Source: DASUHT01 sp038230835 | GTDB lineage: Bacteria; Actinomycetota; Thermoleophilia; Gaiellales; JAICJC01 | Assembly: GCA_038230835.1 (NCBI GenBank) | Contig: JBBRMM010000002.1 | Span: forward strand, 186,001 to 250,000 | Length of the DNA stretch: 64,000 nucleotides | Direction: 5' to 3' | Shown: in pieces, positions 25,032 through 34,396 of the stretch | Layout of the letters: each line of letters starts with the position of its first letter | How positions within the stretch are numbered: position 1 is the stretch's first letter | Made by a program: the position numbers and the translations under genes | The notes under the pieces: model-generated | Told to the model about the DNA's origin: nothing | Databases searched by the model: none | The model's input: the letters and a program-made list of their open reading frames with translations, nothing else

Positions 25032-25502
25032 GTGTTCAGGTATGGACGGGGGCCCGACCTGAAGCGTCACCCGCTCGTCTGGGCGATCGTGCTGGTCTCT
25101 GTGGCCGGGCTGGTCATCTACGCCCCGGCGCTGCTGGCCCGCGCGTCGACCGGGTCGCGGGAGCCGATCAATTTCCTCACCCAGCCCCAGCAGGGGTGGA
25201 GGTTCGTGCTCGCCGCGGCCGCCGAGATGCCGTCGGCACGCGCGTCCACGCCCGGGCGCGCGCGCAACCTGGCGGTGGCGGGCTTCGCCGGGACGGCGAT
25301 GCAGCCGGTGCGGGTCGACCTGCTGTGGGTGCCGACCCGGAGAGTTGCACTGCTCGGCAAAGGGAGCGGGGTTGCGACGGCGAAAGCCGCATTGGTGTGG
25401 GCGGTCACGGGCCGTGAGCAGCCCGGCGGCCCGCTGCGCACCATCGGTTTGATCGACTTCCGTAGCGGGAGGCTGACCTACGACGTGAGTACAGCGCGAT
25501 GA
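25032..25502 (+). CDS. Single-pass membrane protein of unknown function
   Basis: A 156-residue protein with one membrane helix (WAIVLVSVAGLVIYAPALLA, about residues 17-36) and an extracytoplasmic C-terminal domain that I do not recognise. The start GTG at 25032 overlaps the divergent promoter and is the only upstream candidate in frame, so it is provisional. The stop overlaps the MscS gene start (ATGA), so both are co-expressed with the penicillin-binding protein. A role at the envelope is inferred from that company. Confidence 0.7.
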   Translation: MFRYGRGPDLKRHPLVWAIVLVSVAGLVIYAPALLARASTGSREPINFLTQPQQGWRFVLAAAAEMPSARASTPGRARNLAVAGFAGTAMQPVRVDLLWVPTRRVALLGKGSGVATAKAALVWAVTGREQPGGPLRTIGLIDFRSGRLTYDVSTAR

Positions 25503-26296
25503 GCACGTCGGCCAAGCTTCAGCTTGGCGGTCTGGCGGCGCTTCTGGTCGTGATCTGGATCCTCGACCGGATCGCGGCACGGCTGGGCAACCGCGTGGTC
25601 GCCCGCCTGCCGGACGCCGACCGGGCAATGCTGACCACTCGCTACCAGCTGCTGCGCCGGATCACGGCGGCGGTGATCGTCTTCATCGGCGTGCTGGTCG
25701 TGCTCTCCTCCAACGCCGGCACCGCCAACGCGGCGCAGGTGGTGCTCGCCTCGTCCGCGGTGCTCGGATTGGCGGTCGGCTTCGCGGCCCGCTCAACCCT
25801 GGCAAACTTCATCGCCGGAGTGATGATTGCGATCAACCAGCCGGTGCGCCTGGGCGACCGAGTGTCGGTGGGCGACGCGGAGGGCGTCGTCGAGGACGTG
25901 GGCCTCACCTACACCCGGCTTCGCACCGCCGAGAACCACCGTGTGCTGATCCCCAACGAAGAGCTCGCCAACTCACGCGTGACCAACCAGACGATCGTCG
26001 ACCCTGTCAGCCTCGCCAGCGTACGCGTCACCGTCCCGTTGACCGCCGACGCCGCACGCGTCAAGGAGGTGCTGGGCGAGCTCGTTGCGCTGGCTCCCGG
26101 GCGCATGGAGAGCCCGCCCGCGCCGGGGGTGTCGGTGGCCGAGCTGACGCCGGTCGGCGCGGTGTACAGCGTCGGGGTGTGGGCCTCCGACCCCGCCCAG
26201 GCGGCCCAGACCGCCGCCTGGCTTCGTGAGCGCTGCCTGGCCCGTCTGAACGACGAGGGTGTGCTGGCCAGCCTGACCGTCGAGGCCGCCCGGTGA
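25499..26296 (+). CDS. MscS-family mechanosensitive channel
   Basis: A 265-residue protein with helices at about 8-22 and 52-72, then the pore helix VVLASSAVLGLAVGFAARST and the beta domain start NFIAGVMIAINQPVRLGDRVSVG, both diagnostic of MscS. The alpha/beta vestibule domain follows (VLIPNEELANSRVTNQT). These channels release solutes on osmotic downshock. Start ATG at 25499 and stop at 26296 overlap its neighbours by four bases each. Confidence 0.95.
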   Translation: MSTSAKLQLGGLAALLVVIWILDRIAARLGNRVVARLPDADRAMLTTRYQLLRRITAAVIVFIGVLVVLSSNAGTANAAQVVLASSAVLGLAVGFAARSTLANFIAGVMIAINQPVRLGDRVSVGDAEGVVEDVGLTYTRLRTAENHRVLIPNEELANSRVTNQTIVDPVSLASVRVTVPLTADAARVKEVLGELVALAPGRMESPPAPGVSVAELTPVGAVYSVGVWASDPAQAAQTAAWLRERCLARLNDEGVLASLTVEAAR

Positions 26297-28548
26297 ACCC
26301 GCCTCCGCGGCCGGACGCGCCCTACGACGACGTGCTCGGGCACGTGGCCGCCCGCCGCCGCAAGCGCCGCCTGCACGCTCAGCGCAGGGGCAACCGCTCG
26401 ATGTGGGCGACCTTCGTCGTGGTCTCCGCATTGGTGTTCCTTACGCTGCTCTCAGCGGGCGCCGGCGGAGCCGGCGTCTACGTCTACAGCCAGGTGCGCG
26501 GGCTCGACATCAACAAGCTCAAACCCGACTACCCTGGCCAGAACACGGTCATCTACGACCGCTACGGCCAGAAGCTGGCCACCGTGGCGTCCCTGGAGAA
26601 CCGCACCCACGTGACCTCGAAGCAGATCTCGCCGTGGCTCAAGGATGCGACCGTGGCGATCGAGGACAGGCGCTTCTACCAGCACGGAGGGGTGGACTTC
26701 CAGGGTGTGATCAGGGCGATGTGGGACAACGTCACCGCCGGCCACATCGTGCAGGGTGCCTCAACGATCGAGCAGCAGCTGGTCAAGATCCTCTACCTCA
26801 ACGACGCCCAGACCTTCTCGCGCAAGATCAAGGAGGCGTGGCTGGCCGAGCAGTTGGCGGGCAAGTGGTCGCGGGACAAGATCCTCAGCAAGTACCTGGA
26901 CGTCGTCCAGTACGGCGGCGTGACCTACGGCTGCGAGGCGGCCGCCGTCGCCTTCTTCGGCGTCCACTGCAAGGATCTCGGCATCCGCCAGTCGGCCATG
27001 ATCGCCGGCCTGCCGCAGTCGCCGACCGACTACAACCCGAACGTGCACCCCGTCAAGGCGCTCGTCCGGCGCAATGAGGTGTTGACCGCGATGCTCAGCG
27101 TCGGCTACCTCACGCAGGCCCGGTTCGATCGCGCGGTCGGCACCAACCCGGCGTGTGGGGTCGGGCTGCCGAACCACCCCACCAGCGTCTCTCGTGACGC
27201 GGCGACCAAGTGTCTCGCCATGCACCCGACGTATCCGTACGGCACCGAGAAGCAGCCGTACTTCGTCCAGTACGTCAAGCAGCTGATCAAGCAGAAGTAC
27301 GGCGCCGCCGCGCTCCACAAGGGTGGGCTCCGGGTGCGCACGACGATCGACCCTCGACTGCAGACCGCGGCCCAGCAGGCGTTCCATTCGGTGCTGAGCG
27401 GTCCCGGCCTGCCCGCGGCGGCGCTGGTCTCGATCGACCCTCGCACCGGTGAGATCCTCGCCTTCGACGCGTCCACCAGCTTCAAGACGACCAAGTTCGA
27501 CCTGCCGGCGCAGGCCAAGCGCCAGGCCGGGTCGAGCTTCAAGCCGTACGGGCTGATGGCCGCCATGATCGACAAGCGGATCGACCCCGAGATCACCCGG
27601 TACTCGAGTCAGGCGCCGATCACCATCGACACCTGCGGGTCCGATCCCCTGACCCCGAATCCGTTCTACCCGAGCTGCAACTGGACGGTCAACAACGCCG
27701 AGGCCTCCCTGGCGGGCAGCTTCAACCTGCACGTGGCGATGGACGGGTCGATCAACGCCGTGTTCGCGCGGCTCTCCTACGACATCGGCGCCTCGAGCAC
27801 CGTGAACATGGCCTACAGGCTCGGCATCCCCCGATCCGACCACCTGCCGGTGGTGCCGTCGATCATCCTCGGCACCGGTCTGGTCTCGCCGCTCGACATG
27901 ACCGCGGCCTACTCGACCTTCGCCGACGACGGCGTCCGCCACCGGCCGCTGGCCGTCACGGACGTGACCTCGCCCGACGGCGGCACCATCGCCAAGACGC
28001 CCCCGGGGAAGAATCCTGGGGTGCGCGTGATCCCCGACTGGGCGGCGTCCGAGATGAACAAGATCCTGTACGACAACATCTACGTCTGCCCGAGCGGCCT
28101 GTGCACCGGCAGCGCTGGCGCCCTGTCGCCCTACCGGCCGGCGGCGGGGAAGACGGGCACCGTCGAATCCCACCTGGACGCGTGGTTCTGCGGCTACACC
28201 CCCGAACTCGCGACCTGCGTGTGGATGGGCTTCCCGCAGGGCGAGATCTCGATGATCCCGGCGGTGGGTTCGGCCTACTCGTTCGGCGGCGGCTACCCGA
28301 CCATGATCTGGAACCGGTTCATGACCGCCGCCTTCGCAGCCGAGCCGCACAAGTTCCCGCCGCTCAACTTCCCCATCGCTTACGCTCCGTTCGGTACGTA
28401 CCTCCCATTCACCTCGCACTTCCCGCAGTACGTGGCTCCCAAGAAGAAGAAGAAGCCCGGGGCCAAGGGCACCGCCGCCGGCGGCACGAAGAGCGGCAAC
28501 GGCACGGGCACCGGGAACGGCAACCAGCCGCCTCCTACCACACACTGA
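26293..28548 (+). CDS. Class A penicillin-binding protein (GT51 plus transpeptidase)
   Basis: A 751-residue bifunctional peptidoglycan synthase. A basic cytoplasmic tail and a membrane helix at about 37-60 precede the glycosyltransferase domain (AIEDRRFYQHGGVDFQG, GASTIEQQLVK, RKIKEAWLAEQL). The transpeptidase has the catalytic serine in SSFK (Ser414, Lys417), the SxN motif in DGSINAVFA and KTGT at residue 620. The C-terminus is a Lys/Gly/Asn/Thr-rich low-complexity tail of about 45 residues, perhaps wall-binding. GTG at 26293 overlaps the MscS stop. Confidence 0.97.
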   Translation: MNPPPRPDAPYDDVLGHVAARRRKRRLHAQRRGNRSMWATFVVVSALVFLTLLSAGAGGAGVYVYSQVRGLDINKLKPDYPGQNTVIYDRYGQKLATVASLENRTHVTSKQISPWLKDATVAIEDRRFYQHGGVDFQGVIRAMWDNVTAGHIVQGASTIEQQLVKILYLNDAQTFSRKIKEAWLAEQLAGKWSRDKILSKYLDVVQYGGVTYGCEAAAVAFFGVHCKDLGIRQSAMIAGLPQSPTDYNPNVHPVKALVRRNEVLTAMLSVGYLTQARFDRAVGTNPACGVGLPNHPTSVSRDAATKCLAMHPTYPYGTEKQPYFVQYVKQLIKQKYGAAALHKGGLRVRTTIDPRLQTAAQQAFHSVLSGPGLPAAALVSIDPRTGEILAFDASTSFKTTKFDLPAQAKRQAGSSFKPYGLMAAMIDKRIDPEITRYSSQAPITIDTCGSDPLTPNPFYPSCNWTVNNAEASLAGSFNLHVAMDGSINAVFARLSYDIGASSTVNMAYRLGIPRSDHLPVVPSIILGTGLVSPLDMTAAYSTFADDGVRHRPLAVTDVTSPDGGTIAKTPPGKNPGVRVIPDWAASEMNKILYDNIYVCPSGLCTGSAGALSPYRPAAGKTGTVESHLDAWFCGYTPELATCVWMGFPQGEISMIPAVGSAYSFGGGYPTMIWNRFMTAAFAAEPHKFPPLNFPIAYAPFGTYLPFTSHFPQYVAPKKKKKPGAKGTAAGGTKSGNGTGTGNGNQPPPTTH

Positions 28549-28549
28549 C

Positions 28550-29728
28550 GTGATCACGGTCGGGGCCGCACTGGAGCTGGTTGCCGAGCACACCACCCGC
28601 TTGCCGGCGGAGCGGGCCGCGGTCGTTCCGCAGATCGTCGGCCGGGTGCTCGCCGCCGATGTGACCGCCGCCGTCTCGCTGCCCTCGTTCGCCGTTTCGG
28701 CCATGGACGGGTACGCCGTGCGGGCGGTCGAGCTGGGCGGTGCGCCGGTCCCGATCGGGCTGCGGGTCGCCGCCGGCGACCAACCGGGTGTGCTCGCTCG
28801 CGGGACGGCGGCAACGATCGCGACCGGGGCACCGGTGCCCGAGGGGGCCGACGCGGTGGTGCCGATCGAGGAGGCGCGGGAGATCGACGGGGCGCTCCTG
28901 GCGGACGTTCCCGAGCTCGGCGCGGCCATCCGCCCGATCGGAGGAGACATCCGCGCGGGTGACGTCGTGGTCACCGCGGGCACCGTGCTCAACCCGGCCG
29001 GGCTGGCGGCGCTGGCCGCCGCGGGCGTGGCCGACGTGCTGGTTGCACGGCGGCCCCGGCTGGCGGCGATCGCCACCGGGAGCGAGCTGGTCGCCCCGGG
29101 CCGGCCGCTCGAGCCCGGTCAGATCTACGAGTCGAACCTGACCGCGATCGCCGCCCAGTCGCTGCGCGCCGGAGCCGAGTTGGTGCTGCAGGAAGTGGTC
29201 GTCGACGAGCGCGATGCCACCGAGCAGGTGCTGCGGCGGGCCATCGACGCGGATGTCGTCGTCAGCAGCGGCGGCGTGTCGGTCGGTCCTCACGACCACG
29301 TCAAGCCGGCGCTCGCCGCGGTGGGCGTGCGTGAGGTGTTCTGGCGCGTCGACCAGAAGCCCGGCAAGCCGCTGTGGTTCGGCGTGGCCGAGTCCGGCGC
29401 GCTGGTCTTCGGCCTGCCCGGTAACCCGGTCTCGAGCCTGGTCTGCTTCGAGCTCTACGTGCGGCCGGCCCTGCTCGCGATGCAGGGGGCAACCGTCCCG
29501 CCGCGTGCGGTGGCGCGGCTCGCGGTGCCGACGCCGCGGCTGGGCACCCGCCTGCACGCGATGCGCTCGAAGCTGGTGCCGACGCCGGACGGGATGACGC
29601 TGGTGCCGGCGGGCGCGCAGGAGTCGCACCTGATCGCCCATGCGGCGGTCGCCGACGTGGTCGCGCTGGTGGAGCCGGGCGCCGGCGACGTGCCGGCAGG
29701 CACGCTGGTGGAGTACGTCCCGCTGTGA
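28550..29728 (+). CDS. moeA: Molybdopterin molybdenumtransferase
   Basis: A 392-residue MoeA, which inserts molybdate into adenylylated molybdopterin. Recognisable parts are SAMDGYAVRA near residue 50, TGAPVPEGADAVVPIE, the MPT-binding ATGSELV, YESNLTAI, SSGGVSVGPHDHVK and FGLPGNPVSSLV. GTG at 28550 follows the PBP stop by one base. Its partners MoaC and MoaB are encoded at 41225-42144, so molybdenum cofactor genes are split in this genome. Confidence 0.96.
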   Translation: MITVGAALELVAEHTTRLPAERAAVVPQIVGRVLAADVTAAVSLPSFAVSAMDGYAVRAVELGGAPVPIGLRVAAGDQPGVLARGTAATIATGAPVPEGADAVVPIEEAREIDGALLADVPELGAAIRPIGGDIRAGDVVVTAGTVLNPAGLAALAAAGVADVLVARRPRLAAIATGSELVAPGRPLEPGQIYESNLTAIAAQSLRAGAELVLQEVVVDERDATEQVLRRAIDADVVVSSGGVSVGPHDHVKPALAAVGVREVFWRVDQKPGKPLWFGVAESGALVFGLPGNPVSSLVCFELYVRPALLAMQGATVPPRAVARLAVPTPRLGTRLHAMRSKLVPTPDGMTLVPAGAQESHLIAHAAVADVVALVEPGAGDVPAGTLVEYVPL

Positions 29729-29734
29729 GAATGT

Positions 29735-32443
29735 TCAGGCCGAACCGTGGCTCACGTCAGCGGTGCGCCGCTGCGCCCGGCCGATGGCCACGCCGACCTG
29801 ATCAGCCACCTCGCTGAGCACAGAGAGGGAGCTGCGGTCGAAGCTGTTCACCTCGAGCGCATAGATCGCGATCACCGCCGCCACCGCCCCGTCGCACATC
29901 ACCGGCACCGCGCACACCGACTGGTACACCCAGCTCGCATGTGGCGCGCTGAACGCGCGGAGCTCGCGGCCGTCGGCCAGGTCCGAGTGCAGGACGGGCT
30001 CGGCGGTCGAGAACACGATCCCCGCCGTGCCCCGGTCGATCGGGCGTCGCATCCCCTCCAGATTCTCCTCCAGCGTGTCGTTGTCGAACACGCACAGCTG
30101 TTCGATGCGGTCGTCCAGCGAGATGCAGCCGGTGACGGCGGCGCACTCCAGCAGACCCGCCAGTGTCGCGCAGGCAACGCGGACGACGCCGGCGGTGTCC
30201 GGCACGTGTGCGTCGGCGATCGCATTCGCCACCGCGAGCGACATCCGCAGCGCCGCAGCGTCGTCGGCGGCGTGCCTCCCGCCGTGGCCCGCTCGGGCGG
30301 GCACGACCGGTAGGGCGAAGCTGACCGCGGTTCCCGAGCCGGGCTCGCTGGCGACGTCGAGCGATCCGCCCGCCAGCTCGAGTCGCTCCCGCGTCATCTC
30401 GATGCCGAAGTGCAGCCGGCTTCGCTCGCGCACCGCTGCAGGATCAAATCCCCGCCCGTCGTCGCGCACCGCCCCGTGCAGGTAGCCGCCGCGCACGCTC
30501 AGCTCGACCGCTACGGCTCCGGCCTGGGCGTGCTTGCGCACATTGGTCAGCGCCTCGCGGACCGTGCGATAGACGAGCGCCTCGATCTCCGGCGGGTACC
30601 GCCCCTGGTCCGCCTCGACCGTCACCGACCAGCCGACGTCACGGGCCAGCGTCGCCGCCAGTTCGCGAACCGCGGCACCGATCCCGGATGCCTCGAGCAG
30701 CTGCGGGCGCAACTCGAACGTCAGGCGGCGGGTGCGCTCGACCGCGTGCGTGAGCGCGTCTCTTGCCGCAGCTGCGGCGATCCGCGCGACCGCGTCGTCC
30801 CCACGCGTGAGCGCGGCGGTCATGCGGTCGATGGTGAACAGCGTCGCCACCAGCACCTGGATCGTGTCGTCGTGCAGTTCGGTCGCGATCTGCGCGCGCT
30901 CCGACTCGGCCGCGTCGATCAGCGCCGCGATCGCGTCGCGGCTGCGCTGCTCGGCCCCTCGCAGCGCGGAGATGTCGATGGCGATGCCCTGGATCACCGA
31001 TTCGCCGTCCGGCGTGTCGACGAGCGCGTGGCGCGCGAGCAGCGTGCGCCACGTTCCGTCCTGGGCGCGGATCCTCAGCTCGACCTCTGTGCGGTCGGTG
31101 CGCCGACCTCGCAGCCGTTCGATTGCGTCGTGCAAACCCGGCTGGTCGTCGGGATGCACCAGGTGGGCGAGGTCGTATGCGGGTTCGCTCAGCCAGTCCC
31201 GGTCCCGGTATCCGAGCACCTGGTCGACCTGGGGAGAGACGTACACGAGCGCACCCTCCATGTTGCGCAGGATGGTGATGCCCGGGATCTGCTCGACCAG
31301 CCACTGGTACCGCGCACGTTCGCCGGCGAGCGCGTGGCCCGCCTCCACCTCAGCCGTGGCATCGAACACCATTGCCTGGACGATCGCGTCTCCGACCATG
31401 CGCGTGATCGACCGGAACCATCGCACCGATCCGTCCGACCGCCGCCACTGATACTGGTTGTGCCAGGGCTCGTTGCGGCGGGCCAGCTGCTCCCAGTCGG
31501 GCTCTGCCGGATCGACCATGGCGCCCGCCCAGCGGGCGTACCCCTCGGCCCCGAGCCACGCCTCCGGTGGCTCGCCGGTGAGCTCAGCGATCTGCGGGGT
31601 GGTGAACAGCATCACTCGGCGCTTGACGTCGAACCGGCAGATCGCCGCCGGCAACTGCTCGAACAGCAGCTCGCGCTGCTGTTCGGCCTCGACGATCTCG
31701 GTCACGTCGGTCATCTGGCTGATGAAGTACGCGGGCCGGCTGTCGGAGTCGCGAACGAGGCTGACCGTGATCCGCGCCCAGACCGGCGATCCGTCTGCCC
31801 GCAGATAACGCTTGCGGCGGCTGATCTCGGGCTTGGCCCCGGACAGCAGACCCTCGGTGGCCTTGGCGTCCCCGGGGCGATCGTCCGGATGAGTGATGTC
31901 GGAGAAGTGCGTTCCGACCAGTTCGTCGGGCGGCCGCCCCAGCATCTCGCACAGGCGGCCGTTCACGTCCGTGATCCGGCCGTCCGGGTTCAGGAGCGCC
32001 ATCCCGCTCGCGGTCTCCGAAAACACCCGCGCAAACCGCTCGCGCTCCCGCGCGACCTGCTCCTCGGCGGCGACCCGGGCGCTGACGTCGATGACGGTAG
32101 CCAGCAGACACGTGCGGCCCGGAGCATCTTCGAAGACGGTCGCGGTCACCCGTGCGTGCACGACGGTGCCGTCCGGCCGCAGGTAGCGCTTGTCGCGGTC
32201 GAGGGTCGGCTGCTCCCCGGCCGCCGTGGCCGCCATCGCGCGCGCGTCCTGTGCGCGGTCGTCCGGGTGGGTGAACTCGGCGACGTTGTGGCCGACGATC
32301 AGGTCGCGAGGGCGCCCGAGCATCGTGCACAGGGCGTCGTTCGCAGCGAGCACGGTGCCGTCGAAGGTGGTTCGGGCCATGCCCGCCGCGGCCTCTGCGA
32401 ACACCCGTGCCAGCCGAGCCTGCTCTGGGGGTGCCGGCTCCAT
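29735..32443 (-). CDS. Soluble multi-PAS histidine kinase with C-terminal GAF domain
   Basis: A 902-residue kinase without membrane helices. Four PAS domains lie at about 8-125, 135-253, 255-376 and 378-500; a HisKA_3 domain carries the acceptor histidine in ATELHDDTIQV near residue 522; the ATPase domain has REALTNVRKHA and the DDGRGFDP loop. After it comes a GAF domain (about 740-895), unusual because sensor domains normally precede the kinase core. HisKA_3 kinases pair with NarL-type regulators; none is adjacent, so this is an orphan. TATCCT is seven bases before the ATG at 32443. Confidence 0.93.
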   Translation of the reverse strand: MEPAPPEQARLARVFAEAAAGMARTTFDGTVLAANDALCTMLGRPRDLIVGHNVAEFTHPDDRAQDARAMAATAAGEQPTLDRDKRYLRPDGTVVHARVTATVFEDAPGRTCLLATVIDVSARVAAEEQVARERERFARVFSETASGMALLNPDGRITDVNGRLCEMLGRPPDELVGTHFSDITHPDDRPGDAKATEGLLSGAKPEISRRKRYLRADGSPVWARITVSLVRDSDSRPAYFISQMTDVTEIVEAEQQRELLFEQLPAAICRFDVKRRVMLFTTPQIAELTGEPPEAWLGAEGYARWAGAMVDPAEPDWEQLARRNEPWHNQYQWRRSDGSVRWFRSITRMVGDAIVQAMVFDATAEVEAGHALAGERARYQWLVEQIPGITILRNMEGALVYVSPQVDQVLGYRDRDWLSEPAYDLAHLVHPDDQPGLHDAIERLRGRRTDRTEVELRIRAQDGTWRTLLARHALVDTPDGESVIQGIAIDISALRGAEQRSRDAIAALIDAAESERAQIATELHDDTIQVLVATLFTIDRMTAALTRGDDAVARIAAAAARDALTHAVERTRRLTFELRPQLLEASGIGAAVRELAATLARDVGWSVTVEADQGRYPPEIEALVYRTVREALTNVRKHAQAGAVAVELSVRGGYLHGAVRDDGRGFDPAAVRERSRLHFGIEMTRERLELAGGSLDVASEPGSGTAVSFALPVVPARAGHGGRHAADDAAALRMSLAVANAIADAHVPDTAGVVRVACATLAGLLECAAVTGCISLDDRIEQLCVFDNDTLEENLEGMRRPIDRGTAGIVFSTAEPVLHSDLADGRELRAFSAPHASWVYQSVCAVPVMCDGAVAAVIAIYALEVNSFDRSSLSVLSEVADQVGVAIGRAQRRTADVSHGSA

Positions 32444-32450
32444 CCCGGGC

Positions 32451-32456
32451 AGGATA
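32451..32456 (-). promoter_or_regulatory. -10 box of the PAS-GAF kinase gene, leaderless type
   Basis: TATCCT seven bases before the ATG at 32443 on the minus strand; no Shine-Dalgarno sequence. Confidence 0.55.
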
Positions 32457-32470
32457 GTCGTGCCCGGCGT

Positions 32471-33193
32471 TCAGATCGCGATCGTCCGGCCACCCGGGAA
32501 CGTCACCGACACCGCCCGCGCGAACACGATGTACCTCTGCGAGGCGGAATACAGCGGATGGCAGGCCGACAGCATCAGACGCTCGTACCCCTGCGGGCGC
32601 AGGAGCGTGCCGCGGTCGTCGTTGTTCGAGATCAGATGCCTCTGCACCTCGTAGTGGAAGGTGGCGTAGGGCATCCGAAGCCCGATCCAGTCACCCGCGC
32701 GGATGCTGTCGATGTGGCGAAACCAGGCCCCGAAGGTCGTGCGGTGACCGGCGACGGCGACCGTGTGGCCGGAACCCGGCACTGCGGAGTCGGCGTAGTG
32801 GCCGGGACCACGCGAAAGGTCGTTCGCCCAGTCGGTGCCCTGGACGACGACGACCGACAGGCCGATGCGCCCGATCACCAGCCGCCCGAAGGCCTGCCCG
32901 TCGTGCAGGCCGGCCGCGAACCGGTGGGCGTCGCGGGCGACGAGAGAACGTGTCGCGGCCGGATCCGCCGGCGGCGCGGCGTGCGGCCAGGCGCGCGTCT
33001 CGGCGTCCAACTGGCGAGCCAGGGCGCGCTGCTCGTAGTGCGCGTAGAGCCAGGTCAGCGGATCGCCCCAGGCCAGGATCACGCCGGCGTAGGCGATCAC
33101 CAGCACCCCGGCGACGATCAGGCCGGTCGACACTCGGCGCAGGCGAGTCCGCCCCTGCGTGCGCACGCGTCCCGCCTCGGCCACCGTCGCCAT
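32471..33193 (-). CDS. Class E-like sortase
   Basis: A 240-residue membrane-anchored transpeptidase. A basic N-terminus precedes a helix at about 23-43; the catalytic histidine is in VAVAGHRTTFG, the cysteine in LSACHPLYSASQ and the arginine in RYIVFARAV. The usual TLxTC strand reads MLSACHP here. Sortases attach proteins to peptidoglycan through a C-terminal sorting signal. No obvious sorting-signal protein or pilin is next to it, so it is probably a housekeeping enzyme. It is divergent from the PotD-like gene and lies 27 bases upstream of the kinase gene. Confidence 0.9.
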   Translation of the reverse strand: MATVAEAGRVRTQGRTRLRRVSTGLIVAGVLVIAYAGVILAWGDPLTWLYAHYEQRALARQLDAETRAWPHAAPPADPAATRSLVARDAHRFAAGLHDGQAFGRLVIGRIGLSVVVVQGTDWANDLSRGPGHYADSAVPGSGHTVAVAGHRTTFGAWFRHIDSIRAGDWIGLRMPYATFHYEVQRHLISNNDDRGTLLRPQGYERLMLSACHPLYSASQRYIVFARAVSVTFPGGRTIAI

Positions 33194-33236
33194 ACCGCAG
33201 TTCTAGCACGTCGCCGATCCAGCGGCCGTCCGGGTG

Positions 33237-33242
33237 TATGCT
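33237..33242 (+). promoter_or_regulatory. -10 box and leader of the PotD-like gene
   Basis: TATGCT followed by a short leader with a strong Shine-Dalgarno GGAGG at 33259-33263, six bases before the ATG at 33269. It contrasts with the leaderless-type starts elsewhere. Confidence 0.5.
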
Positions 33243-33268
33243 CGGCCGGTTCACCACCGGAGGTCACC

Positions 33269-34396
33269 ATGGTTCCCATCACCGATGCGCGTCTCAACCG
33301 CCGGGAGCTGCTGAGCGCCGGAGCGGTCGCCCTGGCGGCGGCCGCGTGCGGAGGGTCGACCGCCGGTTCCTCGGCTCCCTCGTCCTCGATTCCGAGCACC
33401 GCCAAGATCGAGTCCACGCTCAAGTTCTACAACTGGGCGCAGTACACGAATCCGGACAACATCAAGGCCTTCTCCCAGAAGTTCGGCATCGACTTCGTCC
33501 AGACCAACTACACGTCCAACGAGCAGCTGCTGAGCCAGCTCACGAGCACCAAGGGCCAGAAGCTCTACGACATCATCGTGCCCGACGCCGACCACGTGCA
33601 CATCGAGAAGGGGTTGGGCCTCCTGCGCCCGCTGGATCACAGCCTGCTGCCCAACCTCAAGTACCTGGACAGCCACTGGACGCAGCTGCCGTACGACCCC
33701 GGGAACCAGTTCTCGGTGATCAAGGACACCGGCATCACCGGGTTCACCCTGCGCACCGACACCGTCAAAGCCGACCTGCGCTCGTGGAAGGACTTCTTCG
33801 ACTTCCTGCCGCACTCCGGGTCGCTGAACGTGAACTTCATCGAGAGCCCGTCCGAGATCATCGGGGTCGCGCTGAACAGCCTCGGGTTCTCGATGAACAG
33901 TCAGTCCGCCACCGAGCTGGCGGCGGCCAAGAAGCTCCTGCTCAACGTGCGCCCGTACGTGGACACCATCAACGAGGTGTACGTGAACGACTTCATGGGC
34001 GGCAAGATCGACCTCGGCGTGACCTACTCCGGCGACGGCATCCGGATCCGCACCGGCCGGTCGAAGCAGAACGACATCAAGGTCGTCGCCCCCGACGGAA
34101 AGTCCGAGATCTGGATCGACAACTGGTGCATCTCGGCCGACGCCCCCGACCCGGTGGCCGCCCATGCCTGGATCAACTTCATCCTCGATCCCGCCAACAA
34201 CGCCCGCGAGATGTCCTACAACGCCTACGAGGTGGGCACGCCGACGTCGTTCCCGACCGTGCAGCCGCAGGAGCTGGTCACCGACCCGCTGGTGGTGTTC
34301 GGCGACCGCATCCTGAGCGACTACGAGGTGCTCAACACCACACCCGAGGGGCTCGCCGCCCGAGTCCAGATCTGGGACGAGTTCAAGGCCGCGTAG
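33269..34396 (+). CDS. PotD/PotF-like polyamine-binding Tat lipoprotein
   Basis: A 375-residue substrate-binding protein. A twin-arginine signal (LNRRELLSAG, Arg11-12) leads to a lipobox AAAAC (Cys27) and a Ser-rich linker. The mature part begins TLKFYNWAQYTNPDNIKAF, the hallmark of spermidine/putrescine-binding proteins, with LYDIIVPD, VTYSGDGIRI and DNWCISADAPDP matching the ligand pocket regions. No permease or ATPase of the Pot type is nearby, so partners must be elsewhere. The end overlaps the convergent M28-like gene by 14 bases. Confidence 0.92.
   Translation: MVPITDARLNRRELLSAGAVALAAAACGGSTAGSSAPSSSIPSTAKIESTLKFYNWAQYTNPDNIKAFSQKFGIDFVQTNYTSNEQLLSQLTSTKGQKLYDIIVPDADHVHIEKGLGLLRPLDHSLLPNLKYLDSHWTQLPYDPGNQFSVIKDTGITGFTLRTDTVKADLRSWKDFFDFLPHSGSLNVNFIESPSEIIGVALNSLGFSMNSQSATELAAAKKLLLNVRPYVDTINEVYVNDFMGGKIDLGVTYSGDGIRIRTGRSKQNDIKVVAPDGKSEIWIDNWCISADAPDPVAAHAWINFILDPANNAREMSYNAYEVGTPTSFPTVQPQELVTDPLVVFGDRILSDYEVLNTTPEGLAARVQIWDEFKAA

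Noticed and set aside
25042..25062. A six-codon leader peptide (MDGGPT) after a TAGTGT box
   Set aside because: Too short to support, no conserved features, and the frame of the longer gene begins before it.
30410..34396. A 1328-codon open frame on the plus strand
   Set aside because: Most of it is antisense to the PAS kinase and sortase and has shadow-like composition; only 33269-34396 encodes a recognisable protein.
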